The notes: a model not told the origin generated them from the letters alone. Positions 8,383 through 18,491 are shown, numbered from the stretch's first letter. The stretch: 64,000 nt of DNA from Bacteroidota bacterium (GCA_016192075.1 JACPUU010000012.1:496001-560000), one strand, 5' to 3'. Numbers and translations are program-made.

Positions 8383-9587
8383 AATGGATAACCGGTATAG
8401 GCCTTTTACTCTGCCTGTCTGCCTCAACAGACACGTTTTGCTACGAGGTATGGAATCAAAAAGCCAATTTTGGCGGTTCAGCCCGCCACCGGTGTACGGC
8501 CTTTTCTATTGGTAACAAAGGCTATATTGGATTGGGACACATTAATGCTGTCACCAATTTTTCATACGAAGATTTCTGGGAGTATGACCCTGCCACCAAT
8601 TCGTGGACACAAAAAGCCAATTTTGGCGGCGGTTTGCGCTATCACAGCATTGGTTTTTCAATCGGCTCAAAAGGCTATGTTGGTATGGGGCGTGAACAAA
8701 GCGGCAATTATGAAAACGACCTTTGGGAGTTTGATCCGCTTGCCAATACCTGGCTGCAAAAATCAAATTCCCCGGGGGGTAACCGCAGAGGTGCCGTGGC
8801 TTTTGTAATCAACAACATTGCCTATGTAGGATCTGGTGAAGTTCAGGGAGGCGCTGTTTCAAACGAATTTTACGCGTATGATGCCGCTGTTGATTTTTGG
8901 TATCCCGTAGCTACTTTTCCGGGCACAGCGCGTACATCTGCTGTTGCATTCAGCATTGGTGACAAAGGGTATTTTGGTACCGGTGGTATGGCCTTTGGTT
9001 CGACTGATTTCTGGGAATACAATCCTGCAACGGATCAATGGACACAACTGTCAGACGTGGGCCCTACAGCGCGCATGGAAGCCTGCGGTTTTTCTGTAAA
9101 CGGAAAAGGCTACATTGGAACCGGTGACGATTTTTCAAGCGGTAATAATTACAGTGATTTCTGGGAATACACCCCGGCAACAGATACCTGGGTTCAAATC
9201 AACGATTTCCCGGGTATTGCACGGCGCTATATGGTGGCGTTCACCATTGGCACTAAAGCCTATGCCGGTGTTGGAACCAATGGTACCAATTTCAGGGATT
9301 TTTGGGAATTTGATAAAACCCTGGGCGAATCAGCCTATAGCCAACCGGTTTCATTCACGCTGTTTCCAAACCCGGTTACGGATTATTTTACCATCACCTG
9401 TAACGAACCTGAATACCTGAACAGTACTTTCTACCTGCTGAATACCGCCGGCGAAATGGTAATGACAACCAAACTTACCGATTCACAAACCATTTTATCA
9501 CGCAATAACCTGGCTGCCTCTACTTATTACTACGTTGTACAGTCCGGTACCCATATTCTTCAAACCGGTCCCCTAATTTTGAAATAA
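8379..9587 (+). CDS. Secreted Kelch-repeat beta-propeller protein with T9SS domain (Kelch 1)
   Basis: 402 residues: signal peptide, then about six ~50-residue Kelch repeats of the form AFSIGNKGYIGLG...DFWEYDPATNSWTQ, enough for a complete six-bladed propeller, then a C-terminal sorting domain (FTLFPNPVTDYF to LILK). Kelch propellers bind partners or glycans and can carry catalysis, but no galactose-oxidase Cys-Tyr copper site is recognised here. First of four tandem paralogs; it is translationally coupled to the GEVED gene by an ATGA overlap. Confidence 0.9.
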   Translation: MKWITGIGLLLCLSASTDTFCYEVWNQKANFGGSARHRCTAFSIGNKGYIGLGHINAVTNFSYEDFWEYDPATNSWTQKANFGGGLRYHSIGFSIGSKGYVGMGREQSGNYENDLWEFDPLANTWLQKSNSPGGNRRGAVAFVINNIAYVGSGEVQGGAVSNEFYAYDAAVDFWYPVATFPGTARTSAVAFSIGDKGYFGTGGMAFGSTDFWEYNPATDQWTQLSDVGPTARMEACGFSVNGKGYIGTGDDFSSGNNYSDFWEYTPATDTWVQINDFPGIARRYMVAFTIGTKAYAGVGTNGTNFRDFWEFDKTLGESAYSQPVSFTLFPNPVTDYFTITCNEPEYLNSTFYLLNTAGEMVMTTKLTDSQTILSRNNLAASTYYYVVQSGTHILQTGPLILK

Positions 9588-9589
9588 CT

Positions 9590-10720
9590 ATGACTCTAAA
9601 ATCAAAAATGCTGCTGCTGTTGATTGGCTTTTCTGCAACAGGATTGAGCTCTGAAGCCTGGAATACAAAATCGAATTTTGGCGGTGTAGCACGACACCGC
9701 GGCACCGGTATCTCAGTTGGAAACCGCGGGTATATGGGACTTGGCCACTACAACGGCTCAGGCACCAATATTTTATTTAATGACTGGTGGGAATTTGATC
9801 CCGGCACCAACACCTGGAGTCAGAAAGCAAATTACCCTTTTCCTACCTATGCGGCATCCAGTTTTAAAATTGGCATGAAATGTTATGTTGGCACCGGTGT
9901 AAGTGCAGGCAACCTTTTCTATGCCTATGATCCCATTGCAAATACCTGGACAGCCATTGAACCGGTACCTATGGGGGCAACCGATCAGGTTGGTTTTAGT
10001 GTAAACAACAAAGGGTATTACCTTTATTCAAACCAACTGTATGAATATGATGCAACGCTGGATCAGTGGACATTGAAAAATACAGTACCGTTTTTCCCTT
10101 CAAGCTGGTGTTCAACATTTACCATTGGTGAAAAAGCCTATGTAAAAAGCGGAACGCAGCTTTATGAATACAAACCTGCAACAGATGAGTGGGCTGCCAG
10201 GGCCAATTTTCCGGGACTTGCCTCTGGCGGATCAGCCGCATTTGCTGTGAAGGGCAAAGGATACATTGTTTGTGGTTATATCGGCTGGTTATCTGAATTA
10301 TCAGATGAAGTGTGGGAATTTGATCCGGCTCTCAACGTGTGGACACAACTGGATGATTTTCCAGGATCAGCACGCCGTTTCTCTTCGGGTTTTGCCATTG
10401 GCAACAAAGGTTATATTGGCATTGGAACCACCGGCACCAACATGCGCGATTTCTGGGAGTTTGATGAATTACTGGGGGCTGCTGAAACTTCACTGCCGGA
10501 AGTCAGTTTATATCCCAACCCAACAACCGGTTATATCACCGTTTCAGGCATTACCGATGCAACCGTAAATCTCTATGATTTAACCGGAAAACTCGTTTAT
10601 TCTGCTTTACTGACCGGGTCAGACATGCTTGATCTGCGTGAACTGGAATCAGGAAACTACATGGTTGAAATTCTGACAGCAAATTCACGATCCACCCAAA
10701 AAATAATCGTTCAAAACTAG
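9590..10720 (+). CDS. Secreted Kelch-repeat protein with T9SS domain (Kelch 2)
   Basis: 376 residues. Signal peptide (KMLLLLIGFSATGLSSEA), then Kelch repeats such as GISVGNRGYMGLG, DWWEFDPGTNTWSQ and VWEFDPALNVWTQLDDFPG, then a sorting domain (VSLYPNPTTGYI to KIIVQN). The middle blades are more diverged and shorter than in Kelch 1. It starts 2 bp after Kelch 1, so the two are certainly in one transcript. Close similarity to Kelch 1 (WNxKxNFGGxARHRxT at the N-terminus) indicates a recent tandem duplication. Confidence 0.9.
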   Translation: MTLKSKMLLLLIGFSATGLSSEAWNTKSNFGGVARHRGTGISVGNRGYMGLGHYNGSGTNILFNDWWEFDPGTNTWSQKANYPFPTYAASSFKIGMKCYVGTGVSAGNLFYAYDPIANTWTAIEPVPMGATDQVGFSVNNKGYYLYSNQLYEYDATLDQWTLKNTVPFFPSSWCSTFTIGEKAYVKSGTQLYEYKPATDEWAARANFPGLASGGSAAFAVKGKGYIVCGYIGWLSELSDEVWEFDPALNVWTQLDDFPGSARRFSSGFAIGNKGYIGIGTTGTNMRDFWEFDELLGAAETSLPEVSLYPNPTTGYITVSGITDATVNLYDLTGKLVYSALLTGSDMLDLRELESGNYMVEILTANSRSTQKIIVQN

Positions 10721-10745
10721 TTTACTCCCCTCAAGAAATTACCTT

Positions 10746-11972
10746 ATGCGATTAACGAATACCTTCTTTTTACTGTTACTTTCTGCCAGTGTTATCAGTT
10801 TTGGCCAGGGGCAAAATTCCTGGACCAAAAAAGCAGCCTTTGGTGGATTAAAACGGGAGCGCGCTGTGAGTTTTTCGGTTGGAGGCTATGGTTATGTAGC
10901 TACCGGAGAAGACACCGTTAATATCACCCACAATGACCTCTGGCAATATGACCCTACCCTTGACAGTTGGACTCAAAAAGCTGATTTACCCGGCTCACCG
11001 CGCAGAAATGCAGTTGGTTTTGCATTGGATGACAAAGGCTATGTAGGCACCGGTATTGATAGTTCAGAATCGTCAATGGGAGTTGAGTTAAATGATTTCT
11101 GGGAATATGACCCTGCAACCAATACCTGGCTTCAAAAAGCAGATTACCCGGGTGCTGGCGGCTTTGGGGTGTATTATGCCGGTTCGTTTACTGCTGATAA
11201 CAAAGGGTATGTAACCTGCGGAAAATATGGGCCAAGTGCTTATGCGTTTGATTTGTGGGAATATAAACCCAGTACCGACAGCTGGTCACAACGGGCCAAT
11301 TTTCCAGGTGGTGTAAGGTATGCCGTCACCGCACTCGCTATTGACAACAAGGGCTATGTGGGTATGGGAATTGACCAGGATTTATACCGTAAAGACTGGT
11401 GGCAATATGACCCCGCAACCAATATTTGGGAACAGCGCTCTAACCTGCCCGGTACTGAACGCGGTGCCGCAAGTACATTTACGCTTGGCAGCAAAGGCTT
11501 TGTGGTATTTGGTGCTGATGGCGGATACAAGGATGAGTTATGGGAATATAATCCCTACACCGATTCGTGGAACATCAAAGCCAATTTTCCGGGTGGTGAA
11601 CGCCGCAATGCCATTGCTTTTTCAATAGGTTCCAAAGGATATGCCGGCATTGGAAAAGGACCAAGCGGCATTCGCCAGAATTTTTACGAGTACACTCCTG
11701 CACTGCCGCTGGCGGTTGACGATTATGAATTACTTAAAATTCAGGTTTATCCAAACCCGGCAACAGAATTGGTAAATGTATTTCTGCAACAGCATTCAGA
11801 TGCCCGTTTGATGGTGCTCACCGACAATACCGGAAACCTGGTAGAAACGCAGGCTGTAACCAGCCAGACCATTCAGATTATGCGTGATACCAAAGCAAAC
11901 GGAATTTACTACCTGACCATTTTGAATGATCAAAACAGACCTATTGCTCAAACCACCCTTATTTTCAATTAA
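10746..11972 (+). CDS. Secreted Kelch-repeat protein with T9SS domain (Kelch 3)
   Basis: 408 residues. Signal peptide (LLLLSASVISFGQG), then Kelch blades with DLWQYDPTLDSWTQKADLPG, DFWEYDPATNTWLQKADYPG and similar, then a sorting domain (IQVYPNPATELV to TTLIFN). The blades are regular, each ending in NFPGG or LPG followed by RR/ER. 25 bp separate it from Kelch 2. The stop codon lies 1 bp before the next ATG. Confidence 0.9.
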   Translation: MRLTNTFFLLLLSASVISFGQGQNSWTKKAAFGGLKRERAVSFSVGGYGYVATGEDTVNITHNDLWQYDPTLDSWTQKADLPGSPRRNAVGFALDDKGYVGTGIDSSESSMGVELNDFWEYDPATNTWLQKADYPGAGGFGVYYAGSFTADNKGYVTCGKYGPSAYAFDLWEYKPSTDSWSQRANFPGGVRYAVTALAIDNKGYVGMGIDQDLYRKDWWQYDPATNIWEQRSNLPGTERGAASTFTLGSKGFVVFGADGGYKDELWEYNPYTDSWNIKANFPGGERRNAIAFSIGSKGYAGIGKGPSGIRQNFYEYTPALPLAVDDYELLKIQVYPNPATELVNVFLQQHSDARLMVLTDNTGNLVETQAVTSQTIQIMRDTKANGIYYLTILNDQNRPIAQTTLIFN

Positions 11973-11973
11973 G

Positions 11974-13182
11974 ATGAATTACAGACTTTTTACAGCTCTG
12001 ATTTTTGGCTTTTCAGGATTTGCCCAGGCGCAGGATACCTGGATTCAGCGTGACTCTGTCAACGGATCCGGAAAATCATCCGGTGCTGTATTTGCCCTGA
12101 ATGACGATGCTTACTTTTTGACCGGCCTTGATCAGTTTGGATTCAAACGCAGCATGGTTTCATACGACATTAGCCAGAATGACTGGGACGACGAAATAAG
12201 CCTGGGGGGTGAAACCGGTGACGGACTCAACCGCGGTTCTGCCATTGCATTTTCTGCCGGCGGGTTTGGCTTTTGCGGACTTGGGACCGGAAGTGTTGAT
12301 TACTTTAAAGACTTGTGGAAGTTTGATCCGGTAACCAATGTGTGGACTCAGATGGCTGATTTTGAAGGAACAGGAAGGCGCGAAGCCGTTTCATTTACGG
12401 TGGGTGAAAATGCCTACGTAGGCACCGGGCAGGATGAGTTTGGTTTAACCAATGATTTCTGGAAATACGATTACCTGACCAATGACTGGATTCAGATTGC
12501 AGATTTTCCGGGTACACCGCGCCGTGATGCCGTAGCCATAAGCATGGGCGGACAAGGTTACGTGGGCACTGGTATTGATGCATCAACTTACCTGGTTGAC
12601 TTTTGGGCCTATTATCCGCTTACAGATACCTGGCTGCAAAGAGCTGATTTTCCAGGTACTCCACGGCATGGTTCGGTAGGGTTCGGACTTTTTCCAACCG
12701 CATTTATTGCAACTGGTGAAGACAATACATTCACCTATAAAAAAGACACCTGGGAATACAATTACTTTTCCAATACCTGGACCCAGCGTTCTAACTTTCC
12801 AGGTCCCGGCCGGGCGCAAGCCATAGCCATTGTTGTAAAAGGCAGGGCCTTCGTTGGAACCGGGTATAACGGAACCCTCTTTGATGATTTTTACGAGTAC
12901 ACCCCCATGCTAAGCGTTGATGAAGAGCTCAATCTGATTTCAAACCTGTACCCCAACCCTGCTTCAACCGTTTTCTACCTGAACCTGGCAAATGCGCAAA
13001 ACCAGCCACAGGTACAGCTTTTCAATGAAACCGGGCAGGACATAACCAGCCAATTTGAAATTTCACAACCTTCACCTACACAGCTGGAAATCCGTTTCAA
13101 CAATATTGCACGCGGCCTGTACTATGTTTCTGTGAAAAATGATGCGGGTTATTTGTCTACCAAATCAATTCTGATTCAATGA
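11974..13182 (+). CDS. Secreted Kelch-repeat protein with T9SS domain (Kelch 4)
   Basis: The track start (11926) lies inside Kelch 3. The ATG at 11974 directly after the Kelch 3 stop gives a proper signal peptide (MNYRLFTALIFGFSGFAQAQ), so I use it; 402 residues. Kelch blades include DLWKFDPVTNVWTQMADF, DFWKYDYLTNDWIQIADFPG and DTWEYNYFSNTWTQRSNFPG. The sorting domain runs from SNLYPNPASTVF to SILIQ. It overlaps the following DUF4907 lipoprotein by 4 bp. Confidence 0.9.
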   Translation: MNYRLFTALIFGFSGFAQAQDTWIQRDSVNGSGKSSGAVFALNDDAYFLTGLDQFGFKRSMVSYDISQNDWDDEISLGGETGDGLNRGSAIAFSAGGFGFCGLGTGSVDYFKDLWKFDPVTNVWTQMADFEGTGRREAVSFTVGENAYVGTGQDEFGLTNDFWKYDYLTNDWIQIADFPGTPRRDAVAISMGGQGYVGTGIDASTYLVDFWAYYPLTDTWLQRADFPGTPRHGSVGFGLFPTAFIATGEDNTFTYKKDTWEYNYFSNTWTQRSNFPGPGRAQAIAIVVKGRAFVGTGYNGTLFDDFYEYTPMLSVDEELNLISNLYPNPASTVFYLNLANAQNQPQVQLFNETGQDITSQFEISQPSPTQLEIRFNNIARGLYYVSVKNDAGYLSTKSILIQ

Positions 13183-13568
13183 GATTGATTGGGTTACTTT
13201 TAGGATTTCTTCTGTTGTTTTCCTGTTCGTCAGAAACGCCTGCGTCTGATCTGCATTTTGATTCAGATACAGCCAGCCAACTGGCAGATACATCTGTACT
13301 TACTAACATTGACTCAAGCAGCACAAGCGTTGGTTATACCGCTGAAATTTTTGAAACACCGGGTTTGGGCTGGGGCTATAAAATTTATGACAACGGCACC
13401 TTGTTTATCAACCAACCGCACATACCAGCCATTCAGGGAAACAAAGGGTTTTCAACCAAAGAGAAAGCGCAGATAACTGCTGATTTTGCCATTCTGAAAC
13501 TGCAGCAGGGCTTTGTTCCCCCTACTATTTCGCCGGAAGAGCTCGATAGCCTGAACGTGCTGGATTAG
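13179..13568 (+). CDS. DUF4907-type lipoprotein
   Basis: 129 residues. A lipoprotein signal (LLGFLLLFSCSS) is followed by a short acidic/Ser-Thr linker. The ~75-residue C-terminal domain (GWGYKIYDNGTLFINQPHIP, IQGNKGFSTKEKAQ) matches the DUF4907 family as I know it. The ATGA overlap with Kelch 4 shows it belongs to the Kelch operon. DUF4907 genes next to Kelch genes are a recurring arrangement in Bacteroidota as far as I recall, so it may anchor or mature the Kelch proteins; that is inference. Confidence 0.8.
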   Translation: MRLIGLLLGFLLLFSCSSETPASDLHFDSDTASQLADTSVLTNIDSSSTSVGYTAEIFETPGLGWGYKIYDNGTLFINQPHIPAIQGNKGFSTKEKAQITADFAILKLQQGFVPPTISPEELDSLNVLD

Positions 13569-13794
13569 TTTTTCGGAATCGGTTACTTTTCTTTACCAGG
13601 GCCACTATGCGGAAGACAAGAACGGTTAGTCCTAAAACCCGTTCATAATTTTCCAATACGTGAACACAATCAACGTTACCCTTTCAATATTCTGTTAGCC
13701 AATAAATTAACACTGATTAACAACTTATCACCTTTCACCGTGTGAATAAAAATCCAACGGTCGCGGGTGTATTAATCCGTAGTTTTGGCCCCCT

Positions 13795-15897
13795 ATGTTT
13801 TCACCGGAAAAAATACTGCAGGATTATTTTGGGTACAAAACCTTCCGTCCGCTTCAGCGTGAAATTATTGAACATACCCTGAGCGGTCAGGACTCCCTGG
13901 TTATAATGCCTACCGGTGGAGGAAAATCCATTTGTTTTCAAATTCCCTCGCTTGGCTTTGAACACATTACCCTGGTTGTTTCGCCGTTAATTTCACTGAT
14001 GAAAGACCAGGTAGATGCCTTGCATGCCAACGGTATCAAAGCGGCTTTCTTTAACAGTTCACTGTCAGAGTTTGAAAAATCGCAGTTAATGGATGATTGC
14101 GCAGGCAACCGCATCAAGCTGCTTTACATGTCACCTGAATCTTTGCTTCATGCCGTAAAAACCTGGCTGCGCAAAATTCCGGTTTCATTACTGGTGGTGG
14201 ATGAGGCTCACTGCGTATCCATGTGGGGACATGATTTCAGGCCTGAATATCAGTTGATTCATCACCTGCGTGAGGTTTTTCCTGATGCGCCAATGATGGC
14301 CGTTACTGCCACGGCAGATAAAATTACCCGGCGCGATATTGCTGAAAAACTGGGGCTGCGCAATTACCAACTTTTCCTGGCTTCTTTTCAGCGATCAAAC
14401 CTGAAACTGAGTGTACGTTCACAGGTTGCCAAAAACAAAAAAGAAAAAGAAATTGTTGAATTCATTCGTGAACGTGAGGGCGAATCTGGTATTTACTACT
14501 GCCTGTCACGCAAAGAAACCGAAGAATGGTCGGCTTTTTTCAATAGTAACGGAATCTCTTCACGCTTCTATCATGCCGGTATGGCCGCAGCTGAACGTGA
14601 AAAAGTACAAGATGGTTTTATACGTGATGAATATACCGTAATCTGCGCCACCATTGCCTTTGGAATGGGCATTGACAAATCAAACGTACGCTGGATTATT
14701 CACAACAACCTGCCTAAAAACATTGAAGGTTATTACCAGGAAATTGGCCGGGCCGGCCGTGACGGATTGCCCAGCGACACTATTCTTTATTACAATTACC
14801 GCGATGTTGTTTTACTGAATGATTTTATCAAAGACTCTGAATTCAAAGAGGTCTACCAGGAAAAAATCAAGCGCATGCTTCACTATGCTGAAGCCAGCAC
14901 CTGCCGGCGAAACATTGTGCTTTCGTATTTTGGTGAAACCATTACCGAAAATTGCGGTAATTGTGACAATTGCCTGAGTCCGCCTACCCTGTTTGATGGA
15001 AGCGTTTTAGCACAAAAAGCGCTTTCTGCCGTAAGCCGGGCGCATGAAGCGGTGGGTATTAATTTACTCGTTAACATTCTGCGCGGTGCTGATACCCTTG
15101 AAATTCACGAAAAAAAACTCAACCTCGTAAAGACTTACGGAGCCGGAAAAGAACACAGCTTTGCGGAGTGGCAACATTTCATTAACCAGCTGATAAACCA
15201 GGGTGTATTGGAGATTGCATACGATAATCACCTTCATTTAAAGCTGACAGACCTTTCAGGCCGGGTCTTAAAAGGCGATCAAAAAATAAACCTGGCTGCT
15301 TTGAAAGAGCGCGTTGCAGAAAAAAAATCAGAGCGAAAACAAAAATCGTCCCTTACAGCTGATGAACAAATACTGGAAGAACTAAAGGTCTGGCGAAAAC
15401 AAATTGCGGCTGAAAACAAGGTACCGGCTTATGTAATTTTTCATGACTCCACACTTACTGAAATTGCCGCCCGAAAACCACAGAATTCAAAGGAATTATT
15501 AGAAGTTCAGGGAATGGGTCAAACCAAATTTGAACGTTTTGGAAATACCATTCTGGAAATAGTAGCGTCGTTTAATGACAGCCCGAAAAAAGACAAACGC
15601 TCTACCTTTGAACAGACCTTTGAACTCTACCAGCAGGGACTCACGGTTGAAGAGATGGCGGTAAACCGGCAGATGACTGAAAACACCATTTACGGCCACC
15701 TGGCGCGCCTTTATGAAGAAGGTAAACCGGTAAACCTGCATCAGTTTGTTTCTGAATTTGAGGTTAGCAAAGTAAAAGAGGCCCGAAAAAAGCTGAACCA
15801 TACCAACCAGCTGAAACCCATTTTTGACGAATTAAACGGTGAAATGGATTACCGTAAAATAGGGCTTGCCTTAAGTATTCTGGCAGGGCAAATCTGA
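13795..15897 (+). CDS. recQ: ATP-dependent DNA helicase RecQ
   Basis: 700 residues with the complete RecQ layout. The helicase core runs from residue ~10 to ~340 (motif 0 YKTFRPLQREII, motif I MPTGGGKSICFQ, motif II DEAHCVSMWGHDFRPEY, motif VI IGRAGRDGLPS). Then come the zinc-binding cysteines (CRRNIVLSYFG...NCGNCDNC), an RQC winged helix and an HRDC domain (~515-590). The final ~100 residues contain a helix-turn-helix (QQGLTVEEMAVNRQMTENTI), as seen in Bacteroidota RecQ proteins. It unwinds 3'-5' DNA in recombination and fork repair. A TAGTTTTG box (13780-13787) lies just upstream of the ATG. No partner gene is next to it. Confidence 0.97.
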   Translation: MFSPEKILQDYFGYKTFRPLQREIIEHTLSGQDSLVIMPTGGGKSICFQIPSLGFEHITLVVSPLISLMKDQVDALHANGIKAAFFNSSLSEFEKSQLMDDCAGNRIKLLYMSPESLLHAVKTWLRKIPVSLLVVDEAHCVSMWGHDFRPEYQLIHHLREVFPDAPMMAVTATADKITRRDIAEKLGLRNYQLFLASFQRSNLKLSVRSQVAKNKKEKEIVEFIREREGESGIYYCLSRKETEEWSAFFNSNGISSRFYHAGMAAAEREKVQDGFIRDEYTVICATIAFGMGIDKSNVRWIIHNNLPKNIEGYYQEIGRAGRDGLPSDTILYYNYRDVVLLNDFIKDSEFKEVYQEKIKRMLHYAEASTCRRNIVLSYFGETITENCGNCDNCLSPPTLFDGSVLAQKALSAVSRAHEAVGINLLVNILRGADTLEIHEKKLNLVKTYGAGKEHSFAEWQHFINQLINQGVLEIAYDNHLHLKLTDLSGRVLKGDQKINLAALKERVAEKKSERKQKSSLTADEQILEELKVWRKQIAAENKVPAYVIFHDSTLTEIAARKPQNSKELLEVQGMGQTKFERFGNTILEIVASFNDSPKKDKRSTFEQTFELYQQGLTVEEMAVNRQMTENTIYGHLARLYEEGKPVNLHQFVSEFEVSKVKEARKKLNHTNQLKPIFDELNGEMDYRKIGLALSILAGQI

Positions 15898-16049
15898 GAA
15901 AGTCACGCTGCATTTTGAATGTGCCAAAAACCTTCCCTGCGGTATGCAGCTGGTTAATCATTTAGCTAAATTCAACGCTTTTTTAGCACCGTTAATCTGC
16001 TGATTTTATTCACGACTCAGCCCTTGGTTGTTAATTCTGAATCAATTGA

Positions 16050-16080
16050 TTGCCTGCCCTTTTTAATTTACCTAACTTTC
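16050..16080 (+). promoter_or_regulatory. Candidate Bacteroidota-type promoter for the LRR protein
   Basis: TTG (16050-16052), a 20-bp spacer, then TAACTTTC (16073-16080), close to the Bacteroidota consensus TTG-N19-TAnnTTTG. It ends 17 bp before the ATG of the LRR gene. Confidence 0.45.
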
Positions 16081-16097
16081 GTTAAAATAAACCCATT

Positions 16098-18491
16098 ATG
16101 AAAATTTGTCTCCCCATTCTTTGTATGTTCTTTTTGATGCTGAACGGAATTTGTTCACGGGCACAAATCGTTACCATTCCGGATGGAAATTTTGTTACAT
16201 TTCTGCAAACAAACTATCCATCATGTATTACCGGCGATCAGTTGGATACACAATGTCCGGAAATACTGGCAGAAGATTCCCTGGACGTTTCATACAAAAG
16301 CATATCAGACCTTACCGGAGCAGAGTATTTTGTATCATTGACATGGCTAAAATGTTCGAACAATTCAATTGCAGCCTTACCTCCTCTTCCAACAGGTTTG
16401 ACAGGCCTTGTTTGCTTTGCCAATAATTTAACCGCCCTGCCTGCTTTACCCACTGGTTTGGTTTTTTTGAGCTGCGGTAATAATATGCTTACCACACTTC
16501 CCGCTTTACCAGCGGGGTTGGTTGAGTTTGACTGTTCCAGCAATTATTTTATTACTTCCCTGCCAACCCTTCCGGCTACGTTGGAAGGACTTGGTTGTTC
16601 AGGAAATGACCTGACTTCACTGCCTGCTCTGCCGGCAGGCCTGATTACATTATATTGCGGCGCCAATCAAATTACTGCTTTGCCTCCCTTACCTGTTACA
16701 TTAGAGCAGCTGGAGTGTGGTTCTAACTTACTAACCGTTTTGCCAAACTTACCAGACAGCCTTTTTTACCTGGGCTGCCAAAGCAATCAACTGACGTTTA
16801 TACCAACATTACCGCAAACCATGTTTATGCTTGATTGTGCAAATAATCTGCTTCAGACATTGCCTGACCTGCCAGGGGGACTGGAAACTATCAATATCAG
16901 TAACAACCCTGACCTGGCCTGTTTGCCGGTTTTGCCTCCGTTTTTGATCTCAACCAACGGTGTGACCTATGGCACCATTATGATTACCGGTACACAAATA
17001 ACCTGTATCCCCAATATTCCTCCACTGATGACACCAGGCCCATTCCCACTTTGCCAGGATGGAGACCTTGTAAATAATCCAAACGGTTGTGAAAATGCCG
17101 CTTTGATTTCAGGATCGGTTTATACAGATATCACAGGAAATTGCATTTTTGACATTACAGAAAGTGCAGGACCCGGAATTAAATTGCTTCTGATGGACGA
17201 TCTCAACGATACGGTTGGCGTAACATATACCACATTGTCTGGAAATTACAATTTCTTTATACCTGGTGCCGGTAGTTATACACTGGTTGTTGATACATTA
17301 AATAAGCCGTATGAAATTCAATGTATTTATCCAGGGGCTGATACCTCGTTTGTGTTGGCAACAGACAGTACTATTGATGTTCAGTTTGCTTTGAATTGTC
17401 CATCTGGCACTGATATCGGTGTTTTTTCGGTTTTGACAGAGCAGCTTGTTTTCCCCGGACAACAGCATACACTGCATGTTTTTGCAGGTGACCTGGTGAA
17501 CCTTTCCTTATCAGGCTGTTCATCAGCAAGCGTGAGCGGAACAGTTGAAATAACGGTAACCGGCGGTGTAAACTACATAAACTCGGCCCCATATGCACTT
17601 GTGCCTGCTTCTGTTTCAGGGAATGTATTTACGTACGTTATTCCTGATTTTTCAGTTGTTGAACCAGATTCAGCTTTCACCCTGTTATTCGAAACACAAA
17701 CCACAGCCTCGTTTGGAGACTCTATTTGTGTAGATGTTGTTATAAATACCGGCATCACTGATCTTATTCCATCCAATGACAGTTCTCATTTTTGCTATCC
17801 GGTTCTTAATTCACTCGACCCAAACATCAAAGAAGTTTATCCAACATTGGTAGAACCTGGTTACAACGATTGGCTCACCTACACCATTCACTTTCAAAAC
17901 ACCGGAAATGCACCTGCCTATAACATCAAACTGAAAGATACACTCAGCACATTGGTCAACCCAAACAGTTTTGAATTGCTGGCTTACAGTCATCCGGTTT
18001 CAGTAGAATTAAACGGGCCTTATGCTACTTTCAAATTTGATAACATCCTGTTGCCGGATAGTGTATCTGACCCTGAAGGTTCTATTGGATACATACAATA
18101 TCGTGTAAAACCGCTACCCAATTTGCCTGAAGGAACTGAAATCAATAACAAGGCCTATATCTTTTTTGATTACAATGCGGCAATTATAACCAACACGGCA
18201 ACGACCAGTTTTGAAATAGATGAGTCAGGCCTGGCAGAGACAGAAATCAATTCACTGACCCTGTATCCAAACCCGGGTAACGGCATTTTTAGTTTTGAAT
18301 TACCGGCATCTTACAGTGATGAGACAAGCCGGCTTCTCATTTACAACCTGGCGGGAGAATTGGTGCAGCAGGAACTGATTCAGAACACGGGGTTAATTAC
18401 GGTTAATGGCACTGATCTGAAACCTGGTATTTATTTCATGACTTTAAATGGCAATGATCAGACAATTACCTGTAAACTGGTCAAACAATAA
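16098..18491 (+). CDS. Secreted leucine-rich-repeat surface protein with T9SS domain
   Basis: 797 residues. Signal peptide, then about eleven ~21-residue LRRs (residues ~70-310) of the consensus LPxLPxxLxxLxCxxNxLT, the type found in bacterial surface and effector LRR proteins. Next is an SdrD-B-like beta domain (SGSVYTDITGNCIFD). A ~140-residue domain follows, opening SLDPNIKEVYPTLVEPG and continuing YTIHFQNTGNAPAYNIKLKD, the DUF7619/DUF11-like conserved repeat of Bacteroidota. The C-terminus (LTLYPNPGNGIF to KLVKQ) is a T9SS sorting domain. Probably a cell-surface or released binding protein. A single-gene unit with its own likely promoter. Confidence 0.9.
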   Translation: MKICLPILCMFFLMLNGICSRAQIVTIPDGNFVTFLQTNYPSCITGDQLDTQCPEILAEDSLDVSYKSISDLTGAEYFVSLTWLKCSNNSIAALPPLPTGLTGLVCFANNLTALPALPTGLVFLSCGNNMLTTLPALPAGLVEFDCSSNYFITSLPTLPATLEGLGCSGNDLTSLPALPAGLITLYCGANQITALPPLPVTLEQLECGSNLLTVLPNLPDSLFYLGCQSNQLTFIPTLPQTMFMLDCANNLLQTLPDLPGGLETINISNNPDLACLPVLPPFLISTNGVTYGTIMITGTQITCIPNIPPLMTPGPFPLCQDGDLVNNPNGCENAALISGSVYTDITGNCIFDITESAGPGIKLLLMDDLNDTVGVTYTTLSGNYNFFIPGAGSYTLVVDTLNKPYEIQCIYPGADTSFVLATDSTIDVQFALNCPSGTDIGVFSVLTEQLVFPGQQHTLHVFAGDLVNLSLSGCSSASVSGTVEITVTGGVNYINSAPYALVPASVSGNVFTYVIPDFSVVEPDSAFTLLFETQTTASFGDSICVDVVINTGITDLIPSNDSSHFCYPVLNSLDPNIKEVYPTLVEPGYNDWLTYTIHFQNTGNAPAYNIKLKDTLSTLVNPNSFELLAYSHPVSVELNGPYATFKFDNILLPDSVSDPEGSIGYIQYRVKPLPNLPEGTEINNKAYIFFDYNAAIITNTATTSFEIDESGLAETEINSLTLYPNPGNGIFSFELPASYSDETSRLLIYNLAGELVQQELIQNTGLITVNGTDLKPGIYFMTLNGNDQTITCKLVKQ

